This document shows, piece after piece, positions 6,789-14,956 of a stretch of 18,624 nucleotides of DNA (positions within the stretch are counted from its first letter, which is position 1; each line of letters begins with the position of its first letter). The DNA is from an uncultured Rheinheimera sp. (GTDB taxonomy: Bacteria; Pseudomonadota; Gammaproteobacteria; Enterobacterales; Alteromonadaceae): NCBI GenBank assembly GCA_943913835.1, contig CALTZU010000056.1, forward strand, positions 1 through 18,624, given 5' to 3'. The notes under the pieces were generated by a model. It did no database searches. It was not told where the DNA came from and saw only the letters and a program-made list of their open reading frames with translations. Made by a program: the position numbers and the translations under genes.

Positions 6789-7254
6789 TTTTATTCCCTG
6801 CTTTCGCTGAAGAAACCAGCGTCTTTAGTTGCTTTAGCGTGTTGGCAAAGCCCACTTGTGATAACAGATAACCCAGGCTGCGCCAGCACCAAAATAATAA
6901 GCCAAACTGCAACAGCACCAAAGCTACAGTTGTAACTAGTACTGAACTGGACAACTGAAACAACAAGTAACCTATCAGCGTCAAAATACTGCCCCACAAC
7001 AAAATCAAACCGGCTCCAAAGCAAACAACCAAAGCCGCAGCTATGGTAAGACTACGACTTGTTAGTTGCCACTCTGCCAGGGCTATTTGTCCTGTCAGTT
7101 GCAACTGGTTGACATAGACCTGTTTGGCCGTATGAGCGAGGGCTGCCAGGTTGGCCAGTTGCTCCAATACCTGATCTGCTTTCTGGCTCAGGGCTGCCGA
7201 CACAGGCTGCCCTGGCTTTTGCGCTGGTGCTTCGACGTTTTCACGATGCTGCAT
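6745..7254 (-). CDS. yqjE: YqjE-family (phage-holin-3-like, DUF1469) inner-membrane protein
   Basis: The 169-residue protein has a soluble helical N-terminus (about 1-65), two long membrane helices (about 68-98 and 103-124) with a tight turn between them, and a basic cytoplasmic C-terminal tail. This is the plan of the YqjE/holin-3_6 family, which occurs next to YqjD/ElaB proteins. In E. coli the neighbours are linked to stationary phase and ribosome attachment to the membrane; YqjE itself has no settled function. AAGGCGG lies just ahead of ATG 7254. It starts 36 bases after the yqjD-like gene ends and overlaps the yqjK-like gene, so the three should be one transcript. Confidence 0.8.
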   Translation of the reverse strand: MQHRENVEAPAQKPGQPVSAALSQKADQVLEQLANLAALAHTAKQVYVNQLQLTGQIALAEWQLTSRSLTIAAALVVCFGAGLILLWGSILTLIGYLLFQLSSSVLVTTVALVLLQFGLLFWCWRSLGYLLSQVGFANTLKQLKTLVSSAKAGNKNADPLSRQTTANKT

Positions 7255-7290
7255 AAATCCGCCTTGTTTTGTTCGCCCTTACTTAAAGCA

Positions 7291-7614
7291 TTAACGACGA
7301 CGCAATAAAGCTGTGAGTAACACGCCGGCGGCAAAAGCTATACCAGCGGTGGCCAGTGGATTTTGCGCTGCCAGCTCGCGGGTTTTACTGTAAGAGAGTT
7401 GTAATTGCTGCTTAATCTCTTCTTGCTTATGCTCCAGCGTTTCCTGCGAACTTGCCGCTGTTTTACGTAAACTATCTTCCGCCGCCGCAGCTTTGCCCGC
7501 CATTGCGTCTACTGCATGATGGGCAGCCTCAACGGCTTTTTCTGTCACAGGTGAATTTAACGCGCTGTTGCTTTTTGTTTTGGCATGCTCGGTTGTACTT
7601 TGTGAAGTAGCCAT
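7291..7614 (-). CDS. ElaB/YqjD-family (DUF883) membrane-anchored stress protein
   Basis: The 107-residue protein has an Ala/Glu/Lys-rich amphipathic helical region (about 20-83) and one C-terminal membrane helix (about 85-103) closing with RRR. The NPLATAGIAFAAGVLLTALL segment matches the DUF883 C-terminal signature (E. coli YqjD, ElaB and YgaM). YqjD binds ribosomes through its N-terminus and is under RpoS control in E. coli; the same role here is inference. AGGAG 7 bases ahead of ATG 7614 is a strong ribosome site. It is the first gene of the three-gene unit. The 245-base gap upstream to the TonB-receptor terminator is AT-rich and must hold its promoter, but I could not single out convincing hexamers. 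Confidence 0.85.
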   Translation of the reverse strand: MATSQSTTEHAKTKSNSALNSPVTEKAVEAAHHAVDAMAGKAAAAEDSLRKTAASSQETLEHKQEEIKQQLQLSYSKTRELAAQNPLATAGIAFAAGVLLTALLRRR

Positions 7615-7811
7615 CAGAAAACTCCTTGGTGAAGATGAATAAATGCAGCCTGATACCGCACTTTACTTCCTTACATGAGCAATGGCCGTGCCAGATGAGT
7701 TACTTTAGTTAAAACAGTGGTTTAGCTTTTTATATTTTTGATATGAATGGCTGGGAACTGTAGAACTTACCCGTGGCTGGTAATTTTTACATAGCAGTGG
7801 AAGAGAGCGGG

Positions 7812-7843
7812 AAAAGCCGGAGCTGGTGTAAGCTCCGGCTTTT
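7812..7843. terminator. Strong bidirectional-type terminator after the TonB receptor gene
   Basis: The arms at 7812-7824 and 7831-7843 are perfect 13-bp complements (AAAAGCCGGAGCT and its inverse) around the loop GGTGTA. The GC-rich core is flanked by A4/T4, so it can work on either strand. It begins 16 bases past the receptor stop on the minus strand. Confidence 0.88.
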
Positions 7844-7859
7844 GTCACACTGAATAAAC

Positions 7860-10199
7860 TTAGAAATCCAGTTTTAATGTCACAGTAGCTGTGCGCTCGG
7901 CACCTAAGTAGTAAGCACCTTCCTGGCCGCCTGCTAAGTAGTCTTCATCGTTCAGGTTATTCAGCACTAACGACACATCTATGCCTTTAAACATATCTTT
8001 AGATGATAAGTCTTTGCTGTAGCCTACATAAAAATCCATGACAGTTGAAGCCGGGATTTCATCTTTGTTGCCGCCTAACGCAGCGCCGAAGTAGGTGTCT
8101 GTCCGCTTGGCAGTTAAACCTGCACGGTAAGCGTCACCCTGATAACGCAGTGACAGGCTCAACATGGTCTCAGGTGAACCTGCTACTTTATTGCCCTCAA
8201 AAATAGCCGCAGGGTTAATAGCTGGTTTGCCATCCGGGCCTAATACCACATTGCCCTTATCGTCTAACACTTGAGTGTTAATACTCTGGCTGTACTCTGC
8301 ATCGTTACTGGTGAATGCACTGTAGATGCTCCAGCCCTGTGTAAATTCCCAGTTTAAGCTGGCTTCTAAACCGCTTGACTCAATACCACCGACGTTGACG
8401 TAAGTACCGTCTAACTCGTTCAGGTAATCCGGACCACTGCCATTGGCGCCTGGCTGCAGGAAGGTGATACGGTTATCAAACTGTACATCGTAATAAGTGA
8501 AAGACAGGCTCAGGTCTTCGCCAAAATAACGTAAACCTAAGTCGATGTTTTCCGCGGTTTCTGCTTCCAGATTATTGAAATCCTGGTTAGTTTCTAAAAT
8601 TGCATCGCCGATGGCTTTGAAGTTTTCAGCGTAACCACCAAACACTTCGTAGTTTTCGTTTAAGCGATAGACAAAACCGAGGCTTGGTAATAAGTCTGAA
8701 TCGCTATCCAGTTGGCCTTCGTTGCCTGCAACTATATTGTCTTTACGGCTGACATCAACATAAAACTGTTTCACACCTAAAGTGACAGTCAGATCATTCC
8801 AACTGATTTGATCCTGCAGGTAAATTTTCTGAGTGTCTGTTTCGTAGCTACGATCGTAATGTACCCAATACGGCTGATTGTCGAAATAGTGGTACTGTTT
8901 TGGATCGATCACATTGTGCCAATCGCGGCTTTCGTCGCGGTCCTGCTGTTCCAGCCAGGCGCCTAAGCGCAGCTCATGATTGTCCATAGTCCACTTTAAT
9001 TCTGATGTCATACCATAACGGTCTTTTTCATAGTGGGTATGTCGATAAGAGGAAACACGGGTTGCGCCGGTTAAATCGGCATTTGGATCCAGAATAGGCT
9101 GACCAGCTGCATTGACGTACTGGTAAGGCGTTAACTTGCCATTGCCAGTGCCGCGGCTAACACGGTTACCTGCTGCATCTTCGACATAAACCTGATACGG
9201 CGGCATCCAATCACCGCGACCTGATTGCATATGCACATAAGGTGTGACTGTCAGGTTCAGACTATCTGATAAGTCAGTATCAATTTTGACATAAGTGAAA
9301 CTGTTCTCACGCAAGGTCGACCAGACTTCTGCAAAGTTTTGGTCGATATCAGGATTACCAGTCCAGACGTTGGTCAGGCGGTCCCATTCCGGATTATCAT
9401 AAAACTGCGCTAAGGATACAGTGTTGTAGTTATCTTCTTCGGTGTCGTCATATGAAAAACGTGCAGTGATAGTGGTATTTTCCAGTTCAGTCACAGTTTT
9501 AACTTCACCGTGCAGGCGGTCGGTAAACCCATTGCTGCCAGAACCTATCCATCTGTTGTTAAAACTGTCAGACAAGCTGACATAAGCTGTGGTATTGCCA
9601 CCTATCTGGCCAGTGTCAAAACGGGTGTAATAACGGCGTGCATTATGATCGCCGCCTGTTACACCTACAGATAAGTTCTCTTCGGCCAGCGGGTTATTGG
9701 ATACAAAGTTTAAGGTACCGCCCAGCGCGTCTAAAGAAGCGGAAGCTATATCAGATGTACCTTGGCCCACTTCTACATAAGCGGTATTTTCTGTATCCAG
9801 ATAACGGTTGGCTTTACTGCCACCGCCATAACCTGAACCGCCGTTAGGTAAGCCATCAACGGTAATACCCAGCTGTTGTTCGTTCAGGTTGACGTTAAAA
9901 CCACGCATTGAAATGGTAGTCGACCAATCATCACCACCAAAAGCATCACCCTGGCCTACGCTGATCCCAGGCAGTTGACTGACTAAATCCAGTACGTTGC
10001 CGATAGGTGCTTTGGTGTTTTTAATAGCTTCGTCTGTGCTGTTATTGGCGTAACTGATGCGCTTGCCCGTAATGGCCAACACTTCGACTTCCTGCTCTTC
10101 AGCTGCAGCAACTGCGGCTTCTTCTGCGGCAACGGATGCCGATAAACCTAAGGCTGAACTCACTGCCAAAGCGAGCAGCTGTTTGTGATGTAATGCCAC
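7860..10199 (-). CDS. TonB-dependent outer-membrane receptor
   Basis: From GTG 10199 the protein is 779 residues with a signal peptide (about 1-25, ending SASVAA). A possible TonB box (EVEVLAITG) follows, then a plug domain with the typical VLDLVSQLPGISV, SMRGF and VDGLP motifs, and a 22-strand-type barrel ending in TVTLKLDF with the terminal Phe of outer-membrane proteins. It should import a large or chelated ligand using ExbB/ExbD/TonB energy; the ligand cannot be read from sequence. GTG is preferred because GGAG lies 6 bases ahead of it. The in-frame ATG at 10211 and a start at 10286 have no ribosome site and lengthen the leader. It is monocistronic and divergent from a solute-binding protein. 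I saw no good Fur box. Confidence 0.9.
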   Translation of the reverse strand: MALHHKQLLALAVSSALGLSASVAAEEAAVAAAEEQEVEVLAITGKRISYANNSTDEAIKNTKAPIGNVLDLVSQLPGISVGQGDAFGGDDWSTTISMRGFNVNLNEQQLGITVDGLPNGGSGYGGGSKANRYLDTENTAYVEVGQGTSDIASASLDALGGTLNFVSNNPLAEENLSVGVTGGDHNARRYYTRFDTGQIGGNTTAYVSLSDSFNNRWIGSGSNGFTDRLHGEVKTVTELENTTITARFSYDDTEEDNYNTVSLAQFYDNPEWDRLTNVWTGNPDIDQNFAEVWSTLRENSFTYVKIDTDLSDSLNLTVTPYVHMQSGRGDWMPPYQVYVEDAAGNRVSRGTGNGKLTPYQYVNAAGQPILDPNADLTGATRVSSYRHTHYEKDRYGMTSELKWTMDNHELRLGAWLEQQDRDESRDWHNVIDPKQYHYFDNQPYWVHYDRSYETDTQKIYLQDQISWNDLTVTLGVKQFYVDVSRKDNIVAGNEGQLDSDSDLLPSLGFVYRLNENYEVFGGYAENFKAIGDAILETNQDFNNLEAETAENIDLGLRYFGEDLSLSFTYYDVQFDNRITFLQPGANGSGPDYLNELDGTYVNVGGIESSGLEASLNWEFTQGWSIYSAFTSNDAEYSQSINTQVLDDKGNVVLGPDGKPAINPAAIFEGNKVAGSPETMLSLSLRYQGDAYRAGLTAKRTDTYFGAALGGNKDEIPASTVMDFYVGYSKDLSSKDMFKGIDVSLVLNNLNDEDYLAGGQEGAYYLGAERTATVTLKLDF

Positions 10200-10425
10200 G
10201 TGGAACTCCATTTTGTTGTTTGAATTAAAGAAAACGCCATTATTCTGGATAGGTCTGATGACAGTGCCGTGAAAGGCTGGTGACAAAATGAAGTAATTAA
10301 AATGTAAGATTTATGAAATTCATTCGTAGCCACCTGAAGCTAATTCATTGCTTTATGTAAGAAAAAGCTGGAGTTGCAGATTAGATTTGTCCTATGCTGA
10401 GATTGGCTTGTATAAGGTGAAAGTG

Positions 10426-11154
10426 ATGCAACGACTGCTGTATCTGGTGCTAATCTGGGTTGTATTATTGACTGGGTCTGCACAGGCACAGCAGTTACAA
10501 TTTTTGGTGGGAGTAGAAAAACCGCCTTACATTCAAATCGCCAGCAAAACCGGCTATGAACTGGAGCTCTTGACTGCTGTTGCCAAACGTATGGGGTTTG
10601 ACAGCCAGTTTATTCACGTCCCTAATGGCCGCTTGCTGGACTTATTTATCGAAGGTCAGGCTGATCTGGTGTCTTTACAGCGAGGATCTCCGTCTGGCCT
10701 ATACGCGACTCAGCCTTATATCAGCTATCAGAATATTTTGATTGTGCGTCAGGACTTACACAAAGAGATCTTAAGCCTGAATGATCTGATTGGACTCAGG
10801 GTGGTTGCTTTTCAAAATGCACGGCAATTTTTACCTCAGGATTATGCGGCTGCGGTTGCCAAAGCCAGTAGCTATCTGGAGGTCGTTGAACAGCATCAAT
10901 TGCCAACCTTGTTGTTAAAAAACCGGGTCGATGTTTTGGTGATGGACAGAAATATCTTCTGGCACTACTACCGTCAAACTGCCCCAAACGACAGCAGTTT
11001 AAAAGTACTGAATTTTTTTAAAGTTAATCACTACCATATGTTAGCCCGCACTCCAGAAGTCGCAGAGCGTTTTAATCAGGCACTGGCTGAGTTAAAGCAG
11101 TCAGAGTTATTTAGCCAGTTGCAGCTTAAGTATTTTGCCGAGTTGAATCAGTAG
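10426..11154 (+). CDS. Periplasmic solute-binding protein, family 3 (SBP_bac_3)
   Basis: The 242-residue product has a signal peptide (about 1-21, ending GSAQA). The family-3 binding-protein fold follows, starting with VGVEKPPYI and GYELELLTAVAKRMGF; a hinge region and the second lobe (LNDLIGLRVVAFQN) come after. Members bind amino acids or other small solutes, for an ABC importer or as free-standing sensors. No permease or ATPase gene is adjacent, so it is an orphan; many such proteins in this group are short and of unknown ligand. ATG 10426 is used because AAGGTG lies just ahead of it and it places the hydrophobic core correctly; an in-frame ATG at 10348 would add 26 poorly suited residues. 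It diverges from the TonB receptor across about 226 bases in which I found no convincing operator. Confidence 0.82.
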   Translation: MQRLLYLVLIWVVLLTGSAQAQQLQFLVGVEKPPYIQIASKTGYELELLTAVAKRMGFDSQFIHVPNGRLLDLFIEGQADLVSLQRGSPSGLYATQPYISYQNILIVRQDLHKEILSLNDLIGLRVVAFQNARQFLPQDYAAAVAKASSYLEVVEQHQLPTLLLKNRVDVLVMDRNIFWHYYRQTAPNDSSLKVLNFFKVNHYHMLARTPEVAERFNQALAELKQSELFSQLQLKYFAELNQ

Positions 11155-11181
11155 TAAAGTCAAATCTAAAAGGCAGGAACT

Positions 11182-11592
11182 ATGTCGATGACCAAAGCTA
11201 CAAACGCCAGTGTCGGTGATTAAATAGCGTCAAGAGCCAAAGCGCGGCAAAGCGACGATTGTTATACTTTGATGGCTTTGCTTGAACAGCTGACAGGGCA
11301 GTCTGCAAAAATGTGGGGGCCAAGCATAGTGGGTTATGGCTGCTACAGCTATACCTGCGACAGTGGAAGCAGCGGAGAAGCTCCTTTAACTGGATTCGCC
11401 ATTCGTGGCAGGGAACTGGTGCTTTATCTGTCGGTGGATAGCGAGGAGCAACAGGCTTTATTGGCCAGACTGGGTAAACACAAAATGGGCAAGTCTTGCC
11501 TGTATTTTAAACAGCTGGCTGACCTTTACAGCTCTGTGCTGGAACAGCTGATTGCAGGTTCTATTACCGGGCTAAGGCGGCGCCACTGCTAA
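11182..11592 (+). pseudogene. DUF1801 (YdhG-like) protein gene interrupted by an in-frame TAA
   Basis: The distal part (from 11224) encodes a DUF1801 domain: ALLEQLTGQ, KMWGPSIVGYGCYSY, PLTGFAIRGRELVLYL, LLARLGKHKMGKSCLYFK. That is almost the entire family core. The expected N-terminus lies upstream in the same frame, from ATG 11182 or 11188 (MTKATNASVGD) behind AGGA at 11175-11178, but codon 11221-11223 is TAA. After it the frame resumes as IASRAKARQSDDCYTLMALL. One base change in a sense codon would explain it. Restart at TTG 11269 or ATG 11272 is possible but has no ribosome site and would lose the first helix. A sequencing error is the other explanation. The family's function is poorly known. 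Confidence 0.75.
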
Positions 11593-11637
11593 TTTGAGCA
11601 ATGGCCCTAAAGCTGATCCTACTTTGATGGAGTCAGG

Positions 11638-12055
11638 ATGAACTACCTCTCCAAAATTCTTTTACTTTGCTTCAGTCTCTCTGTCCAGAGTACTGAGCCT
11701 GCAAAGCTTTCTGATCTTCGTCTTTTGCGGTGGAAAAACCGGATTATTCTGGTGAATAACCTTCACGACCAACAGGCTGTGTTGGCTCTTTTTGACAACA
11801 ACAAAAGGGAAATTAATGAGCGGGATATTGTCTGGTTTGTGATGGACGGTGATGTAGCCCACACCAACTATCAGGGGCGCGCTGTCAGGCGATTTTATTG
11901 CCAAAACCAGAGTAAGCCACCAGCTTGAGTCCGGAAAAATTATGCTGATAGGTAAAGATGGTGGCGTGAAGTTTTTGCTTGACCGTATGGACTTAGAAGC
12001 GATTTTTAAAGAAATTGACGCTATGCCAATGCGCCAAAACGAGATGCAGCATTGA
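11638..12055 (+). pseudogene. DUF4174 exported protein gene broken by a frameshift
   Basis: From ATG 11638 (GGAG 5 bases ahead) the frame gives a signal peptide (about 1-19), then LSDLRLLRWKNRIILV and ERDIVWFVMDGD, typical of DUF4174, but runs to a stop at 11926-11928 after an atypical tail. The missing half continues in the next frame from about 11882: LSGDFIAKTRV, IMLIGKDGGVKFLL, then IDAMPMRQNEM and a stop at 12053-12055, the hallmark DUF4174 C-terminus. The shift lies within about 11873-11884, in the G/C run GGGGCGCGC, and fits one extra base (or two lost). Both halves are well conserved, so the break is recent or is a sequencing error. The family's function is unknown; it is periplasmic by signal peptide. 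Confidence 0.8.
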
Positions 12056-12130
12056 GTTTGACCTGTTCTGCCAGGTTGAATGGTTAATAGTGCAGTGCCA
12101 CTTTGCGGCGCTTAGGTTCTAACAGGGTAT

Positions 12131-12153
12131 AAAAAAGGACCCGAAGGTCCTTT
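12131..12153 (-). terminator. Intrinsic terminator of the S10 peptidase gene
   Basis: AAAGGACC (12134-12141) and GGTCCTTT (12146-12153) pair around a four-base loop that reads TTCG on the minus strand. The plus-strand A-run at 12131-12136 gives six T residues after the hairpin on the minus strand. It starts 15 bases past the peptidase stop. Confidence 0.88.
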
Positions 12154-12168
12154 CTAAATAGCTTCAAA

Positions 12169-13707
12169 TCAATACTTAGCTGGTTGATCCGGCTTAGGTA
12201 AAGTGGCTTTGATAAAGTCACGTAAGTCCTGATTCGACTGACGTAAGTCGTCGTAACGCAGGTACATCATATGACCGCTGCGGTAGCCTTTGAAGCTTAA
12301 TCTGTGTTTCATTTTTCCACTTGGATCCAGCTGCCACATATTGTATTTGGCGTCAAAATAGTTAGTGGCACCATCGTAGTAACCCGATTGAGTCATCACA
12401 TGCAGGTAGGGATTTTGTGCCATAGCCTGACGCAGATTTTCACCTGTATTGTCATCGCTTCTGTCCCACGGATGCACGTTACCGAACATATTGTATTTCA
12501 CGTCAGTTTGGTAATTCAGTTCGTTTTTCAGATAGTGATTAATAGCAGGGGTAAAGGAGTGCAGCCACGAAGTCAGTTCTGCGTTGTAATCCGGCTCTGC
12601 ACCTGCGTCTTTTTTGTCTATCCCTAAATAACGTGAATCTAAACGGCCGACGGTCTGACCGCGTTCACGCAGTAACTCTTTCCAGAAAAAGTCAGTGCTA
12701 ATATCCAGATTATTCTGCAGAACGGCTCTGACTGACAAACCTGAATACTTGGCAACTTGCTCTGCTATCTGTTGTTTTTCTGCTTCAGGCAAAGAGTTAC
12801 CTTTGGCTAAAGCGGGCAGATAGCTGTTCAGTGTGAACTCTTCTACTTCCGGTAAGTAGTCGGTTAAGTCTTTTTGCTGGAATTCACTGCTTAACGCTTT
12901 GTGATACCAGGCTGTGGCAGCAAAATACGGCAGACGGTTAGCCGCATCCACAGGGCCATCACGTTTAATGCCTATTTCAGTAGGAGACACCAGCACCACG
13001 CCGTTTAAGTACATCCATTGTTGGTTTTGTAATGCTAAAGCCAAACCTGAAACCCTGGTTGTGCCGTAGCTTTCGCCAATCAGATACTTTGGGGACTGCC
13101 ATCTGTTGTAGCGGCTGACAAAAGTATTAACCCATTCGGCCAGGTATTTGATATCGGCATTCACGCCAAAAAACATTTTTTGTTGCTGATCCGCGCTTGG
13201 CATTTTACCGTCTTTGTTGGGTAATACTCGGGAATAGGCTGTATTCACCGGATTCACAAAAACAATGTCGGCCGTATCCAGCACTGAATAGGGGTTTTGT
13301 TTTACGCCATAAGGCTGTAATGGGTAGCCTTCACTATCTACGTTCAGAGCCTTTGGGCCAGTGTAAGCAATTTGCATCCAGACCGAAGCCGAACCAGGGC
13401 CACCGTTAAATGAAATCAGCAGTGGACGGCTTTTGCGGTCTTTCACATCCTGTCGTTCGTAATAGGTATAAAAAATGGCAGCCGTTGGCTCGCCTTGCTC
13501 ATTCCATACTGGCTGAGTGCCGGTATAGGCTTTGTAACTGAAGTCCTGATCCAGCACAGTGGTTTTATGTTCTGTCACCACAACAGAGTCCGCATCTATT
13601 TGTATTGGGGGATTTTTTGCGGTTTGGGCTTCTTCAGCCTGAACCGCAAGGCTTAAAGCTGTTGTGCTCAGGCATAGACTGAGTAACAGAAGTGAACTGA
13701 TTTTCAT
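12169..13707 (-). CDS. Secreted serine carboxypeptidase (peptidase family S10)
   Basis: The 512-residue protein has a signal peptide (about 1-24, ending AVQA). The S10 alpha/beta-hydrolase features are all there: the oxyanion-hole motif FNGGPGSASVWM (100-111), nucleophile Ser213 in GESYG, acid Asp445 in SGYYDGATNYFD and base His479 in YRSGHMMYLR. Such enzymes remove C-terminal residues from peptides, here presumably in the periplasm. The length suits bacterial S10 members. An AGGA-containing site (GCAGGAAC) stands just ahead of ATG 13707. It is a single-gene unit with its own terminator, divergent from the AraC-type gene. A secreted S9A peptidase begins at 18020, so peptide use is a theme of the region. 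Confidence 0.93.
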   Translation of the reverse strand: MKISSLLLLSLCLSTTALSLAVQAEEAQTAKNPPIQIDADSVVVTEHKTTVLDQDFSYKAYTGTQPVWNEQGEPTAAIFYTYYERQDVKDRKSRPLLISFNGGPGSASVWMQIAYTGPKALNVDSEGYPLQPYGVKQNPYSVLDTADIVFVNPVNTAYSRVLPNKDGKMPSADQQQKMFFGVNADIKYLAEWVNTFVSRYNRWQSPKYLIGESYGTTRVSGLALALQNQQWMYLNGVVLVSPTEIGIKRDGPVDAANRLPYFAATAWYHKALSSEFQQKDLTDYLPEVEEFTLNSYLPALAKGNSLPEAEKQQIAEQVAKYSGLSVRAVLQNNLDISTDFFWKELLRERGQTVGRLDSRYLGIDKKDAGAEPDYNAELTSWLHSFTPAINHYLKNELNYQTDVKYNMFGNVHPWDRSDDNTGENLRQAMAQNPYLHVMTQSGYYDGATNYFDAKYNMWQLDPSGKMKHRLSFKGYRSGHMMYLRYDDLRQSNQDLRDFIKATLPKPDQPAKY

Positions 13708-13788
13708 AGCGTTCCTGCTGACATTTTGTTTTTTGTTTTAAGGGAAGTTATTCAGCTTACTGTTTACCCTACAAAACATAAAATAACC

Positions 13789-13806
13789 ATTAGTGTTGAG
13801 ACTAAT
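13789..13806. promoter_or_regulatory. Inverted repeat in the S10/AraC divergent intergenic region
   Basis: ATTAGT (13789-13794) and ACTAAT (13801-13806) are perfect inverted 6-mers with a 6-base spacer, about 85 bases upstream of the S10 start. A TATTTT-like -10 for the S10 gene lies just downstream of it on the minus strand. It could be a regulator site, but an AT-rich repeat this short may be chance. Confidence 0.3.
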
Positions 13807-13942
13807 TCACTTTAACTTGGGATACCGTGCTTTGTCTGTTGCTCCGTGCTTCTTGCCTAAAAGTCCGGAAAACTGGTTTGGCTGATGCAGACAAAGGTTG
13901 TTGCTTTTATACTGAATTTTCATTCCAGTCAGGGAGAACAGT

Positions 13943-14845
13943 ATGAGCATTTCAGTAGAACAACAACTTGAACAGCTAAAAGCTCAGCTTTTACCTCATA
14001 TGCCGGCCTGTGGCAGCATCGAAAGTATTATTCCTGAATTGTGTTTGTACCGTACTGACGGTATGACTGAGATCACTCCTGTGGTGTATGAACCTTCACT
14101 CTGTATTATGTTGCAGGGTGAGAAAGAGGTGTACCTTAGCAATGACCGCATAGTGTACGACCCTTTGAGTTATCTACTTGTACCTGTGACAGTGCCTGCC
14201 AGTGGAAAAGTCACTAAAGCCAGTCCGGAAACGCCTTATCTTGCGCTGCGTCTGACCATTGATTTAAAAGAACTGGCGGATTTGGTCATTGACTTAGGTG
14301 GTCGGGTGGAGCGCAGTAAGAATCAGGTCAAGGCTATGGCTGTTGGACGAGTCGATGAAGGGCTGTTGTCCGCTATAGCGCGTTTGCTGCAACTCCTGGA
14401 TAAACCCGCTGATATACCTGTGCTTTATCCTCTGCTAAAACGTGAAATTTTATACCGTTTATTGTTGGGTGATTTAGGCAGTCAGCTGCGAGATTTTATG
14501 CTGCTGGACAGCCAGGGCCATCGTATTAGCAAAGTTATTGAAACTCTGCGGAAAAAATACAATGAAACATTAAGGATTAAAGATTTAGCTCACGAAGTGC
14601 ATCTGAGTGAGTCGGCTTTATTCCAGGCTTTTAAAGCGGTGACAGGCATGTCGCCATTGCAATATCAAAAGAAACTAAGACTGAATGAAGCGCGCCGTAT
14701 TATGTTGCATGAAGGCGTAGAGGCCGCTACGGCAAGCTATAAAGTGGGCTATGAAAGTCCATCACAATTTAGCCGGGAATACAGCCGCTTGTTCGGAGCA
14801 CCACCTAAAGCAGACATAGACAGAGTGCGTTTACAAAACCAATAG
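13943..14845 (+). CDS. AraC-family transcriptional regulator (AraC_N plus HTH_18)
   Basis: The 300-residue cytoplasmic regulator has two parts. Residues about 10-185 form the AraC_N cupin-like sensor domain (YEPSLCIMLQGEKEVYL, LVPVTVPASGKV), as in E. coli YqhC. Residues about 195-295 hold the double helix-turn-helix (LRIKDLAHEVHLSESALFQAFKAV, SPLQYQKKLRLNEARRIM, VGYESPSQFSREYSRLFG). Relatives respond to aldehydes or other small electrophiles and activate a neighbouring reductase, but no such target lies here; the nearest genes are the S10 peptidase (divergent) and a chemoreceptor. AGGGAG 6 bases ahead of ATG 13943 is a strong ribosome site, and TATACT at 13908-13913 is a likely -10 with a poor -35. 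Target and inducer are unknown. Confidence 0.93.
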   Translation: MSISVEQQLEQLKAQLLPHMPACGSIESIIPELCLYRTDGMTEITPVVYEPSLCIMLQGEKEVYLSNDRIVYDPLSYLLVPVTVPASGKVTKASPETPYLALRLTIDLKELADLVIDLGGRVERSKNQVKAMAVGRVDEGLLSAIARLLQLLDKPADIPVLYPLLKREILYRLLLGDLGSQLRDFMLLDSQGHRISKVIETLRKKYNETLRIKDLAHEVHLSESALFQAFKAVTGMSPLQYQKKLRLNEARRIMLHEGVEAATASYKVGYESPSQFSREYSRLFGAPPKADIDRVRLQNQ

Positions 14846-14937
14846 TGAAGATAGGAACTCTCTTTTTCAGGAGAATAATTTTTACACTTTTATTTGTGAA
14901 TTTTTGTAATTCAGATCAATGAATTGTCACAGTGCTA

Positions 14938-14946
14938 TGCGATAAT
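14938..14946 (+). promoter_or_regulatory. Extended -10 promoter of the chemoreceptor gene
   Basis: TGC-GATAAT (14938-14946) is a good extended -10; only a poor -35 (AATGAA-like) lies 17 bases upstream, as is common for this class. Transcription would start near 14953 and give a leader of about 70 bases. Confidence 0.45.
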
Positions 14947-14956
14947 CAGACCACAA

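Noticed and set aside
10200..10425. Fur box between the TonB receptor and the solute-binding protein genes
   Set aside because: Only scattered AATGA/TCATT-like pieces and a direct repeat AATTCATT (10317-10324 and 10342-10349) occur; none forms a 19-bp Fur-type palindrome.
12304..12627. Plus-strand reading frame inside the S10 peptidase gene
   Set aside because: It is antisense to the conserved catalytic part of a clearly real gene.
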